A DNA stretch of 24,638 nucleotides from Deltaproteobacteria bacterium (GTDB lineage: Bacteria; Myxococcota_A; UBA9160). The stretch is taken from contig DOUU01000426.1 in assembly GCA_003520425.1 (NCBI GenBank), positions 2,390-27,027 of the forward strand, in the 5' to 3' direction. The notes under the pieces are model-generated. The model was not told the origin of the DNA and ran no database searches. It was given only the letters and a program-made list of their open reading frames with translations. Below, piece by piece: positions 7,362 to 15,580 of this stretch. The position numbers and the translations under genes were made by a program. Position 1 is the stretch's first letter. Every line of letters starts with the position of its first letter.

Positions 7362-7368
7362 ATCGTCG

Positions 7369-10300
7369 TTGCGGAGCTTCGCTCTGCGCAAAGGCCGGGC
7401 GCGGGTTGCGGCAGGGGCCCTCATCCTTGTGCTGGCCGCCGCAGGTCTGCTTTCGGCCGGCCCCCTCGCGCAAGCCGCCGCCGAGACCCCGGCCGGCTCT
7501 GAGCCTGAAGCGCGAGCGGTGGCCGTCCTGCCGGCGCGCCTCCCGCCCGCCCTTGAGCCCTTGGGGCCCGGCATCGGGGTGTGGCTGCGCGAGCGCCTGT
7601 CCGCCGCGCCGATGCAGGTGGTGGCCCGTGCCGCCGTGGCGTCGGCGCTCGCCGCGCAGTCCGCCGCCCCGCCTCGAGAATGGAATCTTCCGGCCCTCGC
7701 CGGGGCACTGCCCGGTGCACTTGCTTTGGACACGGAAGTGCGTCTCGCTTCCGGAACCATCGACGTGCGGCTCTCCCTCTACGACCCGCGCGAGGCGAGA
7801 CTCGTGGGCTCGAAAAAGATGTCAGGCCCCCTTGCCGACCTCGGTTCGCTCCTCCAAGACGGGCTGACTGGACTGCTCGAGCGGCTCGGCAGCCTGACGG
7901 AGGCGGTGCGGCAGACGCCGCCGCCGCGGCTCGTCGACCTCGCGGCGTACACGCGTGCAGTGAGGGAGCTTGAGCGAGGAGATCTTGCGCATGCCTGGCG
8001 AAGCGTCGAAGGCCGCATGCTTCCGCCCGCCGTTGGCCTGCGCGAGGAGATCGACACGGCATCGCGGCTTCCCGGGGTGCCCAGAGCGGAGCGCGCGCGG
8101 CTTTTGATCGCGCAGGGCCAACTCGACGCGGGCTGGCTGCTCGTGAGGGACGAGGAGGCGAGCGGCGATCCCGCCGCGGCCCTCGCGGCCGCGGAAAACG
8201 CCGAAGCGCGCGGCAACCCGCGCCAGGCGGGTGAGCTCTACGAGCGCGCGGTTGCGCTTGCCCCGGAAAGCGCCACTGCGCAGCTGGGTCTCGGCAAGGC
8301 CCTCGCGGTGGCGAAGCAGACCGATGCTGCGCACCGCGCTCTTGAGCGCGCCGCCGAGCTCGATCCCACGGATACGGCAGCTTGTCTCGCGCTCGCGAGC
8401 CTCGACTCGAGCGACCCCGTGAAAGAGGCGCCGCGCCACCTCGAGGCCGGCCGACGCGCGGCAGCGCAATTCGACGTCGCCACCGCCGAACGCGAGCTGG
8501 AGCGGGCCGCAGACCTTGATCGCCATCTTCTCGGACCCGTGCGCCGCGAACAGGGTGCGCTCCGCGAGGCGCTGGGCGAGCCCGCCAAGGGGCTTCTCGC
8601 CTACGAAGCGGCAGTCGCGATCGATGGCCGCGACGGCGCGAGCTGGCTCGGACTCGGGGCAGCACGCCGCGCGAGCGGCGACCTCGCGGGGGCGGAGAAG
8701 GCCTACGAAACGGCGCTGCAGGTGGCGGGGGAGAGCCCGGCGGCGCTCCGGGCCCTGGGTGAAATCTACACCGAAACCGGACGCGCCGCGCTGGCCGTTC
8801 CCAACCTCGAGAAGGTGGTGGCGCTCGTGCCCGATGACGCCCCTGCGCGGCGCTCGCTGGCGCGCGCGCTCGAGCAGGCCGGCGACTCTCAAAAGGCGTT
8901 GACCGTGCTGGCGTCGTCTCCGGCGCAGCCTCCCTCGTCCGATGACCTTCGACTCACCGCCGAAATCAAACGGAACCTGGGCGACACCCAAGGTGCGGAG
9001 GCTGCCCTCGCGGAAGCGGCGCGCCTCGACCCGGAGGCCGCGCACCCCTCTCCGAAACCGACCGAGGCACCGCGGCCGCGCAGCACCGCCTCCGCATCGG
9101 AGGCAGGGGCCGGGGGCGCCGAGGGGATCTTCAAGGACCTGATCTCGGCTCTCCCCAAGCAGGACCCGATCCTGCATGGTCCCATTCGCCGCGTCGCAAT
9201 CGTGAGTCTCCAGGAGCAGCGCGGATGGAGCGATCGCATCCTGGCGTGGGTGAGGCCTAGAGAGCTCGATCTCGGCCGCGTGGGCGCGGAGCTTGCTTTT
9301 GCCGTCGGCGGCAGATACGAGCTCATCCAACTCCCCGATATCGCAACGAAGCTCGGCCACGAGATCGCGCGGCTCGAGCTCGACGCGGACCCGCGGGAGG
9401 ATGTCTCGCTGGTGAACGACCTCCTGGAGACGGACGCACTGATCCTGGCGCGGGTCGGGCCGACGCACTCGCGCGACAGCGATGCACCCCTCGAACTCGA
9501 CGTGAAGATGGGGATCGGCCGCTCGGCGCCGGTGGTCTCCGTCGTTTCGAAGTCCGCGCCCTTCCCCGCCGCCAGCACGTTCACCGCCTGGAACCCGCGC
9601 CCGCTTGCGCCCTGCGCCGCGCTCTTGCTGCTTCTGCTCCTCCCGCTGCGTCGCAAGACAGGGAGCCTTGTGGTGGGTGTGGAGCACCCGGAGCCGGGGG
9701 ATGGCGCTTTCACCGTGCGCGTGTCACCGGGAGCCGCGAGCAAGGCCGCGGCACGCGGGCCCTCCGCGGCCGCGCGGGAGCCGGGTCCGCGCCCCGCCGC
9801 TCCGTCGCGTCTCGAACAGCAGCTCCTTGGACGAGAGGTGCAGTTTCGTCGGCTCCCGGTCGGCACGGTCACGGTCGCCGTGTTCCGCTCCGTGCAAACG
9901 ACAGGGGACCCGGGCGGAAGCGACGGTCGCGAAGAGAAGACGGTGGAGATCACGCGCGGCAGGACTGCACGCCTCGACTTTGATTTCCGGGCGAAACAGT
10001 GCGTTCTCGAGGTGGGGGTCGTCCGGGGCGAGGCACCCGTGAACGGGGCCGGGGTGGCGCTTTTCGGGCAGCCCCGCTCTGTCAAATTCGCCAAGACGGG
10101 AACCGTGCAGCTCGGTGTCGCGCCGGGGACCTACACCGTTGTGGCAGGCCATGGAGACAGGGTCGCGGAGCGCGAGATCGTGGTCGAACCCTTGCTCAAG
10201 ACCGCGGTCACGATCGACCTCGACCAGGGTGAGCATCTCGTCTTCCGCGACTGCCCGGATGCGGTGGAGCCCTATCTCCTCGCCAACTATCGCCTGGCAT

Positions 10301-11826
10301 CGCAGGCGCTCGAGGCGGCGGGCCAGAAGCAGGCGGCTCACGCGGTGCGCGCCTCGTACCATCGTGCCCGCGGTGAGCATCAGCTCGCGGCCAGCCATTC
10401 AGAGAAAGCGCAGCAGCTCGCGGGTGCGACGGAATTGCGCGAGGCGTCCTCTTCTTCTCCGCTCGAGCTCAAGACGTCCGCGCAGATGTTCGAGCAAGCC
10501 GGAGAGAGCGGCCGCGCCGCGCAGACCTACCGTGCAGCCGGCGATCTTCTCGCCGCCGCGCGCGCCTACGAGTCCTCGTACGACTATGCCAATGCGATTG
10601 AATGCTATCGGAGGGTCGGCGAAGACACGAAGCTCGCGCAACTGCTCGAGAAGACCGGCGAGCATCTCGAGGCCGCACAGATCGCGCAAAAGCACGGGGA
10701 CCTGGACCGCGCGATCGCGAATCTACAGCAGGTGGACCTCCGCCAGCACGAGTATCCCGAAGCCTGTCGCATGCTGGCCGAGATTTCCTACGAGCGTGGC
10801 GACCTCGAAATGGCGGTCCACAAGTATGAGGAGGCCATCACGGCAAGCGGCGGCGACGACGCCGCGCTCGCTCTCCACGAAAGGCTCGCGCAGCTGCTCG
10901 AACGTGTGGGGCGATCCGAACAGGCCGTCTCGACCTACGAATTGATCCTACGGCGAGAACCGCAGCATCCGGATGCGGCGGCCCGCATCGAGGCGCTCAA
11001 GAAGCGGTCGGAGGGCGCGGCCAGCGAAGATCCTCTGGGCCTCACCGCCGCGGCCGCGCAGCTCCTCCCCGAGAGCCTCGAGAGTCGCTTTGAACTCCTC
11101 TCCGAGCTCGGGCGAGGTCGCAGCGGCATCGTGATGAAGGCGCGCGACACGCGTACGAACCGAATCGTGGCGCTGAAGCGCCTTCCCGCGGAGCTCAGGG
11201 ACCACGCGGCCGCGAGCCAGCTGTTCTTGCAGGAGGCCCGGGCAGCCGCAGCCCTCGACCACCCCAACATCGTGAAGATCCTCGAGGCTGGGGAAGCGTT
11301 CGGAGTCTACTTCCTCACGATGGAGCTCCTGGACGGATTCACCCTTGACACGGTCCTGCGCAAGCGCGGACGCCTCTCGGGCCGCGATGCGGCGCGCGTC
11401 GGTGCTCAGATCGCTGCCGGGCTCGAGTGCGCGCACGCCCAGGGCATCCTGCATCTCGATCTGCGGAGCTCGAGCCTGTTCTTCACCCGCGACAAGGTCG
11501 TGAAGATCATGGGCTTTGGCCTGGGCAAAATGCAGGAGGAGCTCCGTCGCGCGGCGCCGTCGATGGGCGGCTCGCCCGCGCCGCTTGCCCCCGAGCTCGT
11601 GGCCGGTGGCGCGGCGGACGCGCGCGCGGATCTCTATGGGCTCGGGGTGGCGCTCTTCGAGCTTGGGACCGGTGTCGTGCCCGACGCTTCCGAGGGGGAG
11701 GAGCGTCGGGTCGAAGGGCCTCTCGGCGAGCTGATTCAGCAGCTCCTTGCGCACGATCCCAGCGACCGTCCGTCGTCGGCGGCGCAGGTCGGCCAGCGCC
11801 TGCTTGCCCTCGCGCAGGAGCGATAG
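7369..11826 (+). CDS. Membrane-spanning TPR protein with C-terminal pseudokinase domain
   Basis: A 1485-residue multidomain protein. Order: signal peptide (about 1-38); a VAVLP-type alpha/beta domain resembling TolB-N/CsgG/FlgO modules (about 45-175); TPR array (about 240-555); Pro/Ala linker; a second similar domain (VAIVSL, about 605-740); one transmembrane helix (745-761) followed by RRK; beta-rich PEGA/Ig-like repeats (about 764-960); second TPR array (about 968-1215); protein-kinase fold (about 1236-1485). The charge pattern puts the first half in the periplasm and the second in the cytoplasm. The kinase keeps the glycine loop GRGRSG (1248-1253), Lys1270, Glu1289 and Asp1364 (HLD). The metal-binding Asn is Ser1369 and DFG is GFG (Gly1382), so it is probably catalytically dead or strongly impaired. 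Likely a transmembrane scaffold or sensor; partner unknown. Confidence 0.85.
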   Translation: MRSFALRKGRARVAAGALILVLAAAGLLSAGPLAQAAAETPAGSEPEARAVAVLPARLPPALEPLGPGIGVWLRERLSAAPMQVVARAAVASALAAQSAAPPREWNLPALAGALPGALALDTEVRLASGTIDVRLSLYDPREARLVGSKKMSGPLADLGSLLQDGLTGLLERLGSLTEAVRQTPPPRLVDLAAYTRAVRELERGDLAHAWRSVEGRMLPPAVGLREEIDTASRLPGVPRAERARLLIAQGQLDAGWLLVRDEEASGDPAAALAAAENAEARGNPRQAGELYERAVALAPESATAQLGLGKALAVAKQTDAAHRALERAAELDPTDTAACLALASLDSSDPVKEAPRHLEAGRRAAAQFDVATAERELERAADLDRHLLGPVRREQGALREALGEPAKGLLAYEAAVAIDGRDGASWLGLGAARRASGDLAGAEKAYETALQVAGESPAALRALGEIYTETGRAALAVPNLEKVVALVPDDAPARRSLARALEQAGDSQKALTVLASSPAQPPSSDDLRLTAEIKRNLGDTQGAEAALAEAARLDPEAAHPSPKPTEAPRPRSTASASEAGAGGAEGIFKDLISALPKQDPILHGPIRRVAIVSLQEQRGWSDRILAWVRPRELDLGRVGAELAFAVGGRYELIQLPDIATKLGHEIARLELDADPREDVSLVNDLLETDALILARVGPTHSRDSDAPLELDVKMGIGRSAPVVSVVSKSAPFPAASTFTAWNPRPLAPCAALLLLLLLPLRRKTGSLVVGVEHPEPGDGAFTVRVSPGAASKAAARGPSAAAREPGPRPAAPSRLEQQLLGREVQFRRLPVGTVTVAVFRSVQTTGDPGGSDGREEKTVEITRGRTARLDFDFRAKQCVLEVGVVRGEAPVNGAGVALFGQPRSVKFAKTGTVQLGVAPGTYTVVAGHGDRVAEREIVVEPLLKTAVTIDLDQGEHLVFRDCPDAVEPYLLANYRLASQALEAAGQKQAAHAVRASYHRARGEHQLAASHSEKAQQLAGATELREASSSSPLELKTSAQMFEQAGESGRAAQTYRAAGDLLAAARAYESSYDYANAIECYRRVGEDTKLAQLLEKTGEHLEAAQIAQKHGDLDRAIANLQQVDLRQHEYPEACRMLAEISYERGDLEMAVHKYEEAITASGGDDAALALHERLAQLLERVGRSEQAVSTYELILRREPQHPDAAARIEALKKRSEGAASEDPLGLTAAAAQLLPESLESRFELLSELGRGRSGIVMKARDTRTNRIVALKRLPAELRDHAAASQLFLQEARAAAALDHPNIVKILEAGEAFGVYFLTMELLDGFTLDTVLRKRGRLSGRDAARVGAQIAAGLECAHAQGILHLDLRSSSLFFTRDKVVKIMGFGLGKMQEELRRAAPSMGGSPAPLAPELVAGGAADARADLYGLGVALFELGTGVVPDASEGEERRVEGPLGELIQQLLAHDPSDRPSSAAQVGQRLLALAQER

Positions 11827-11846
11827 ACTCCCGCGGCAAGGGAGTC
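11824..11846 (+). promoter_or_regulatory. -10-like hexamer and SD-masking hairpin before the GST gene
   Basis: TAGACT (11824-11829) overlaps the pseudokinase stop. The perfect inverted repeat GACTCCC (11826-11832) / GGGAGTC (11840-11846) has a 7-nt loop, and its right arm contains the GST Shine-Dalgarno (GGGAG, shortly before ATG 11850). Read-through RNA would fold the SD away. RNA started from the local -10 would lack the left arm. It could also be a terminator stem, though no T-run follows. Confidence 0.5.
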
Positions 11847-11849
11847 GCC

Positions 11850-12458
11850 ATGATCCGTCTCTACACTTGGACGACGCCGAACGGTCGGAAGGTCTCGATT
11901 GCGCTCGAAGAGCTCGGTGTCCCGTACGAGGTGCGTCCGGTAAACCTCGGCGCGAACGAGCAGTTGACGCCTGCGTTCCTCGCGCTGAACCCGAACCACA
12001 AGATCCCTGTGCTCACGGACGACGAGCTCGTGATCTGGGAGTCGGGCGCAATCCTGCTCTATCTGGCGGAAAAAACCGGCCAGCTCCTCCCGGCGGATTT
12101 CAAGGGTCGCATGGCGGCGATCCAGTACTGTTTCTTCCAGACCGGGGGCATCGGCCCGAACCTGGGCCGCCTCGGCGCGCAGCTTCGCCGGCCGGAGGCC
12201 GAACGCAATCGCGAGATGGTCCAAATCTTCAGCGACGAAGTGAAGCGGCTGATCGGCGTGCTGGACCGCATCCTCGCCGACGGCCGGCTCTATCTCGCGG
12301 GTGAGTACTCGATTGCCGACATCATGCACTATCCCTGGCTCCAGCCGCTGCAGGCTCTGCGCGCTCCCATGCTGACCGATGAGCCGCGCGTCATGGCGTG
12401 GCTGGAGCGGATTGGCGCACGGCCCGCGGTCCAGCGCGGGATGAAGGTCCCCTCGTAG
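11850..12458 (+). CDS. Glutathione S-transferase, nu-class-like (YfcG/YghU type)
   Basis: A 202-residue cytoplasmic GST. The N-terminal thioredoxin-fold domain carries the nu-class-like signature TWTTPNGRKVSIALEELG (Thr9 and Asn11 at the glutathione-contacting positions). It continues with NPNHKIPVL (cis-Pro loop) and WESGAILLYLAEK, which holds the Glu-Ser pair that binds the glutathione gamma-Glu. The C-terminal helical domain includes the N-capping-box-like YSIADIMHYPW. Characterised nu-class enzymes act as glutathione-dependent disulfide-bond reductases rather than classical conjugating GSTs, so that activity is the best guess here. The ATG is supported by GGGAG in a hairpin arm. Upstream in-frame extension into the pseudokinase gene is not meaningful. 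Confidence 0.92.
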   Translation: MIRLYTWTTPNGRKVSIALEELGVPYEVRPVNLGANEQLTPAFLALNPNHKIPVLTDDELVIWESGAILLYLAEKTGQLLPADFKGRMAAIQYCFFQTGGIGPNLGRLGAQLRRPEAERNREMVQIFSDEVKRLIGVLDRILADGRLYLAGEYSIADIMHYPWLQPLQALRAPMLTDEPRVMAWLERIGARPAVQRGMKVPS

Positions 12459-12574
12459 GAGGCCTTCGCATCGCACGAGGGATGAGGCGCTTTGCGCGGA
12501 TTCGGTCGATGGGCGCGCGGTCGAGCGGGCCGGGAGCGTGAGCAAAAGGTCGGGCGCGGATCGGCCGATTTCCT

Positions 12575-12580
12575 TATCCT
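12575..12580 (+). promoter_or_regulatory. Candidate -10 hexamer for sucA
   Basis: TATCCT in a locally T-rich patch, 63 nt before the chosen ATG. This is the most AT-rich spot in the 185-bp gap after the GST gene. No clear -35 box or GST terminator was found in the gap. Confidence 0.35.
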
Positions 12581-12643
12581 CTCTACCACCCAACCAAGGT
12601 GCAGTCGTTCCGCCCTGAAGAGCACGGAGAGGAGCCTCGCAAG

Positions 12644-15544
12644 ATGGATCGCCAAAGGACGCAGCCAGGGGCGCCGGTCCCGGACCGCCGTCCCGCGGAG
12701 GAGGGCTCAGAAACAAGCTGGTCGCAGGACGAGGAGCCGATCGCGGAGGTCCTCAAGGGCTTCGGCGTGAACGCCGCCCTCGTCGAGGAGATCCGCCAGC
12801 GCTACGAGGTCGACCCGACCTCCGTTCACCCGAGCTGGGGAAAGCTGTTCGAGCCGGCGAGCCACTTGGGCGAGGCGCCCCTCGAGACCGCGGCGGCGGC
12901 CGAGGCGCAGCTCGAAGCGGTCGCCCCGCGGGAGATCCCTCCCCTCAACCGAGAGGAAGCGGAGAAGCACGCCCGCGTCCTGCGCCTTATCCACTCCTAT
13001 CGGGCTCGAGGCCACCGCGTCGCCGCGGTCGATCCGCTGGGAGGACAACCCTCCTATTTCCCCGAACTCGATCCCGCGCACTACGGCTTCGGCCACGAAG
13101 ATCTGGAGCGCTCGTTCATTGCCGGCGACCTGCCCGGCGGGCCCGTCCAGCCGCTGCGCCAGATCCTCGAGCGACTGCGCGCCACCTATTGCCGGTCGGT
13201 GGGCGTCGAGTTCACGCATATCCAGGATCCGGGCCGCAAAACCTGGCTCCAGCTGCGGCTTGAGGAATCAAGCAACACGACGCCCCTCAATGCGACCGAG
13301 CGGCTGCGCATCCTCGAGAAGCTTTCGGCCGCCGAGCTGTTCGAACGGTTTCTCCACACCAAGTTCCTGGGGCAGAAGAGGTACTCCCTCGAAGGCGCGG
13401 AGTCCCTGATTCCACTCCTCGACACGATCGTGGAGGATGCCCCCCTGCACGGCATGGCCGAGTTCGTGATCGGCATGGCGCACCGTGGGCGCCTGAATGT
13501 GCTCTCCAATATTCTCGGGCGCTCGCTCGAGGCCCTGTTCTCCGAGTTCGAGGACATCCCGATCCTCGAGAGCCCCTTTGGCTCTGGCGACGTGAAGTAC
13601 CACAAGGGCTTCTCGACCGACCGCAGGACGCGTCGCGGTCCGAGCGTCCATCTTTCCCTCACCTCGAATCCCTCGCATCTCGAAGCCGTGAACCCCGTGG
13701 TCGAAGGTCGCACGCGCGCCAAGCAGATGCGTGCCGGAGACACCCGGGGCCGCACGATCGTCCCCGTGCTGATCCACGGCGACGCCGCCATGGCCGGCCA
13801 GGGCATCGTCGCTGAAACGCTCAATCTCTCGAACCTGGCGGGCTACTCGACGGGCGGCACGATCCACGTGGTCGTGAACAACCAGATCGGCTTTACGGCG
13901 ACACCGGCCGAGACGAGGTCCACGCTCTACTGCACGGACATCGCGAAGATGCTGCAGGCTCCGATTTTCCACGTGAACGCTGACGATCCCGAGGCTGTGG
14001 TGCACTGCGTGAAGGAGGCGATGGCCTATCGGCAGCGTTTCCTGAGCGACGTGGTGATCGACATGGTCTGTTACCGTCGTCACGGACACAACGAAGGCGA
14101 CGAGCCGAGCTTTACGCAGCCGCTGCTTTACGAGAAGATCCGCAATCACCCGGGGGTGCGGCGCCTCTACACCGACAAGCTGCTGCAACTGGGCCTCTTG
14201 CGCGAGGAGGACGTCCGCCGGATCGACGCCGATCTGAGCGGTCAGCTTGCGCGGGCGCTGCAGGGCATCAAGACGAAGCCACCGACCGCGACCGAGCCGT
14301 ACGAGCCGCTCGGCCCCTGGACCGGCTTCTCGCGGACCTGCCCCCCCGAGGATCCGCAGACGGGGGTTCCGGTCGAGCGCCTGGCGCAGATCGCCGAGGG
14401 CTTGGGCGCCGTCCCGGGCGGCTTTCACCTTCATCCAAAACTGGCATCGCTGCTCGAGCGCAGACGCAAGGGGATCGCGGAGAATGCACCCATCGATTGG
14501 GCACTCGCGGAGGCCCTCGCCTTCGGCTCTCTCGTCTGCGAAGGCACACGCGTCCGCCTGTCCGGTCAGGACAGCGTGCGCGGAACCTTCAGCCAGAGGC
14601 ACGCCGCGATCACCGACCAGATGACCGGTGAGGAGTACGTGCCGCTCGACCACCTCTCGACGACACAGGCGCGTTTCGAAGCCTATGACAGCCTGCTTTC
14701 CGAAGCGGGCGTGCTGGGCTTCGAGTACGGCTACAGTCTCGCCGATCCGCAGACCCTCACCCTTTGGGAGGCGCAATTCGGCGACTTCGCAAATGGTGCG
14801 CAGGTGATCATCGATCAATTCATCTCGAGCGCCCATGTCAAGTGGGGCCGCATCAGCGGGCTCGTCATGCTGCTGCCGCACGGCTACGAAGGGCAGGGGC
14901 CGGAGCACTCGAGCGCGCGGGTCGAGCGTTTCTTGCAGCTGTGTAGCGAAGACAATCTCCAGATCGTGAATTGCACGACCCCTGCCCAGTACTTCCACGT
15001 GCTCCGGCGCCAGATGCGACGGAACTTTCGCGCCCCCCTCATCATCTTCACCCCGAAGAGCCTGCTCCGGGCACCGCGTGCAGCCTCGCGTTCCGAAGAC
15101 CTGGTTTCGGGCAGCTTCCAGCGGCTCATCGACGACGCCCGCGCCTTGGCGGCGCCCGAGCGGGTGCGCCGGGTCCTCCTGTGCGGCGGAAAGGTCTACT
15201 ACGACCTGCTCGACGCCAAGGAGAAGCGGGTGGCCGGCGGAACCGGCGCGGGCGAGGTCGCGCTGGTGCGGGTCGAGCAGCTCTACCCGTGGCCGGCTGC
15301 GCCGCTGGCCTCGTCCCTTGAGCGCTACGCCCGGGCCGATCGCGTGTTCTGGGTCCAAGAGGAGCCCGCCAACATGGGTGCATGGACCTTCGTTCGCGAG
15401 CGCATCCAGGACGCACTGCTCCCGAGCCAGCAGCTCGCCTACGCGGGTCGGCCGGAGAGCGCCAGCACGGCGGTCGGCTCGCTTCGGCTCCACAAGGAGC
15501 AGCAGGCGGCGCTGGTGGCTGCGGCATTCTCGGGGTTGGGATAG
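12644..15544 (+). CDS. sucA: 2-oxoglutarate dehydrogenase E1 component
   Basis: A 966-residue thiamine-diphosphate E1o subunit of the TCA-cycle 2-oxoglutarate dehydrogenase complex, decarboxylating 2-oxoglutarate and passing the succinyl group to lipoyl-E2. The N-terminal segment with the SVHPSWGKLFE-type E2-interaction region is present. Next come FVIGMAHRGRLNVL (His280), GDVKYHKGFS, SLTSNPSHLEAVNPVVEG, and the ThDP/Mg motif from HGDAAMAGQG (Asp380) to VVNNQIGF (Asn412/413). RRHGHNEGDEPSFTQP and the transketolase-like C-terminal half (QFGDFANGAQVIIDQFI, LPHGYEGQGPEHSSAR) follow. Length is normal. ATG 12644 was chosen over an upstream GTG (12599) because GGAGAGGAG precedes it. No E2 or E3 gene is adjacent, which is unusual for the classic operon. 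Confidence 0.95.
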   Translation: MDRQRTQPGAPVPDRRPAEEGSETSWSQDEEPIAEVLKGFGVNAALVEEIRQRYEVDPTSVHPSWGKLFEPASHLGEAPLETAAAAEAQLEAVAPREIPPLNREEAEKHARVLRLIHSYRARGHRVAAVDPLGGQPSYFPELDPAHYGFGHEDLERSFIAGDLPGGPVQPLRQILERLRATYCRSVGVEFTHIQDPGRKTWLQLRLEESSNTTPLNATERLRILEKLSAAELFERFLHTKFLGQKRYSLEGAESLIPLLDTIVEDAPLHGMAEFVIGMAHRGRLNVLSNILGRSLEALFSEFEDIPILESPFGSGDVKYHKGFSTDRRTRRGPSVHLSLTSNPSHLEAVNPVVEGRTRAKQMRAGDTRGRTIVPVLIHGDAAMAGQGIVAETLNLSNLAGYSTGGTIHVVVNNQIGFTATPAETRSTLYCTDIAKMLQAPIFHVNADDPEAVVHCVKEAMAYRQRFLSDVVIDMVCYRRHGHNEGDEPSFTQPLLYEKIRNHPGVRRLYTDKLLQLGLLREEDVRRIDADLSGQLARALQGIKTKPPTATEPYEPLGPWTGFSRTCPPEDPQTGVPVERLAQIAEGLGAVPGGFHLHPKLASLLERRRKGIAENAPIDWALAEALAFGSLVCEGTRVRLSGQDSVRGTFSQRHAAITDQMTGEEYVPLDHLSTTQARFEAYDSLLSEAGVLGFEYGYSLADPQTLTLWEAQFGDFANGAQVIIDQFISSAHVKWGRISGLVMLLPHGYEGQGPEHSSARVERFLQLCSEDNLQIVNCTTPAQYFHVLRRQMRRNFRAPLIIFTPKSLLRAPRAASRSEDLVSGSFQRLIDDARALAAPERVRRVLLCGGKVYYDLLDAKEKRVAGGTGAGEVALVRVEQLYPWPAAPLASSLERYARADRVFWVQEEPANMGAWTFVRERIQDALLPSQQLAYAGRPESASTAVGSLRLHKEQQAALVAAAFSGLG

Positions 15545-15568
15545 TTCCATTCGCCGGGCCTCCTCGGA

Positions 15569-15574
15569 TACACT
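15569..15574 (+). promoter_or_regulatory. Candidate -10 hexamer of a leaderless operon mRNA
   Basis: TACACT ends 6 nt before ATG 15581, in the 36-nt gap after sucA. No Shine-Dalgarno precedes that ATG. The same spacing occurs before the aminotransferase at 1653. Confidence 0.45.
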
Positions 15575-15580
15575 GGGCCC

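Larger units (their letters stand above)
7008..7368. other. Intergenic region before the pseudokinase gene
   Basis: About 360 bp with no credible gene. It contains a hairpin (7056-7089), a TAAAGT hexamer (7274-7279) that could be a -10 element for the next gene, and a purine-rich AAAAAGGAGAG near 7300 that does not lead to a recognisable ORF. An ATG at 7336 is in frame with the next gene but lacks a well-spaced ribosome site. Confidence 0.4.

Noticed and set aside
7822..9687. 621-codon minus-strand open frame opposite the TPR protein
   Set aside because: Antisense shadow of a repetitive GC-rich gene; the sense strand has signal peptide, TPR and kinase features.
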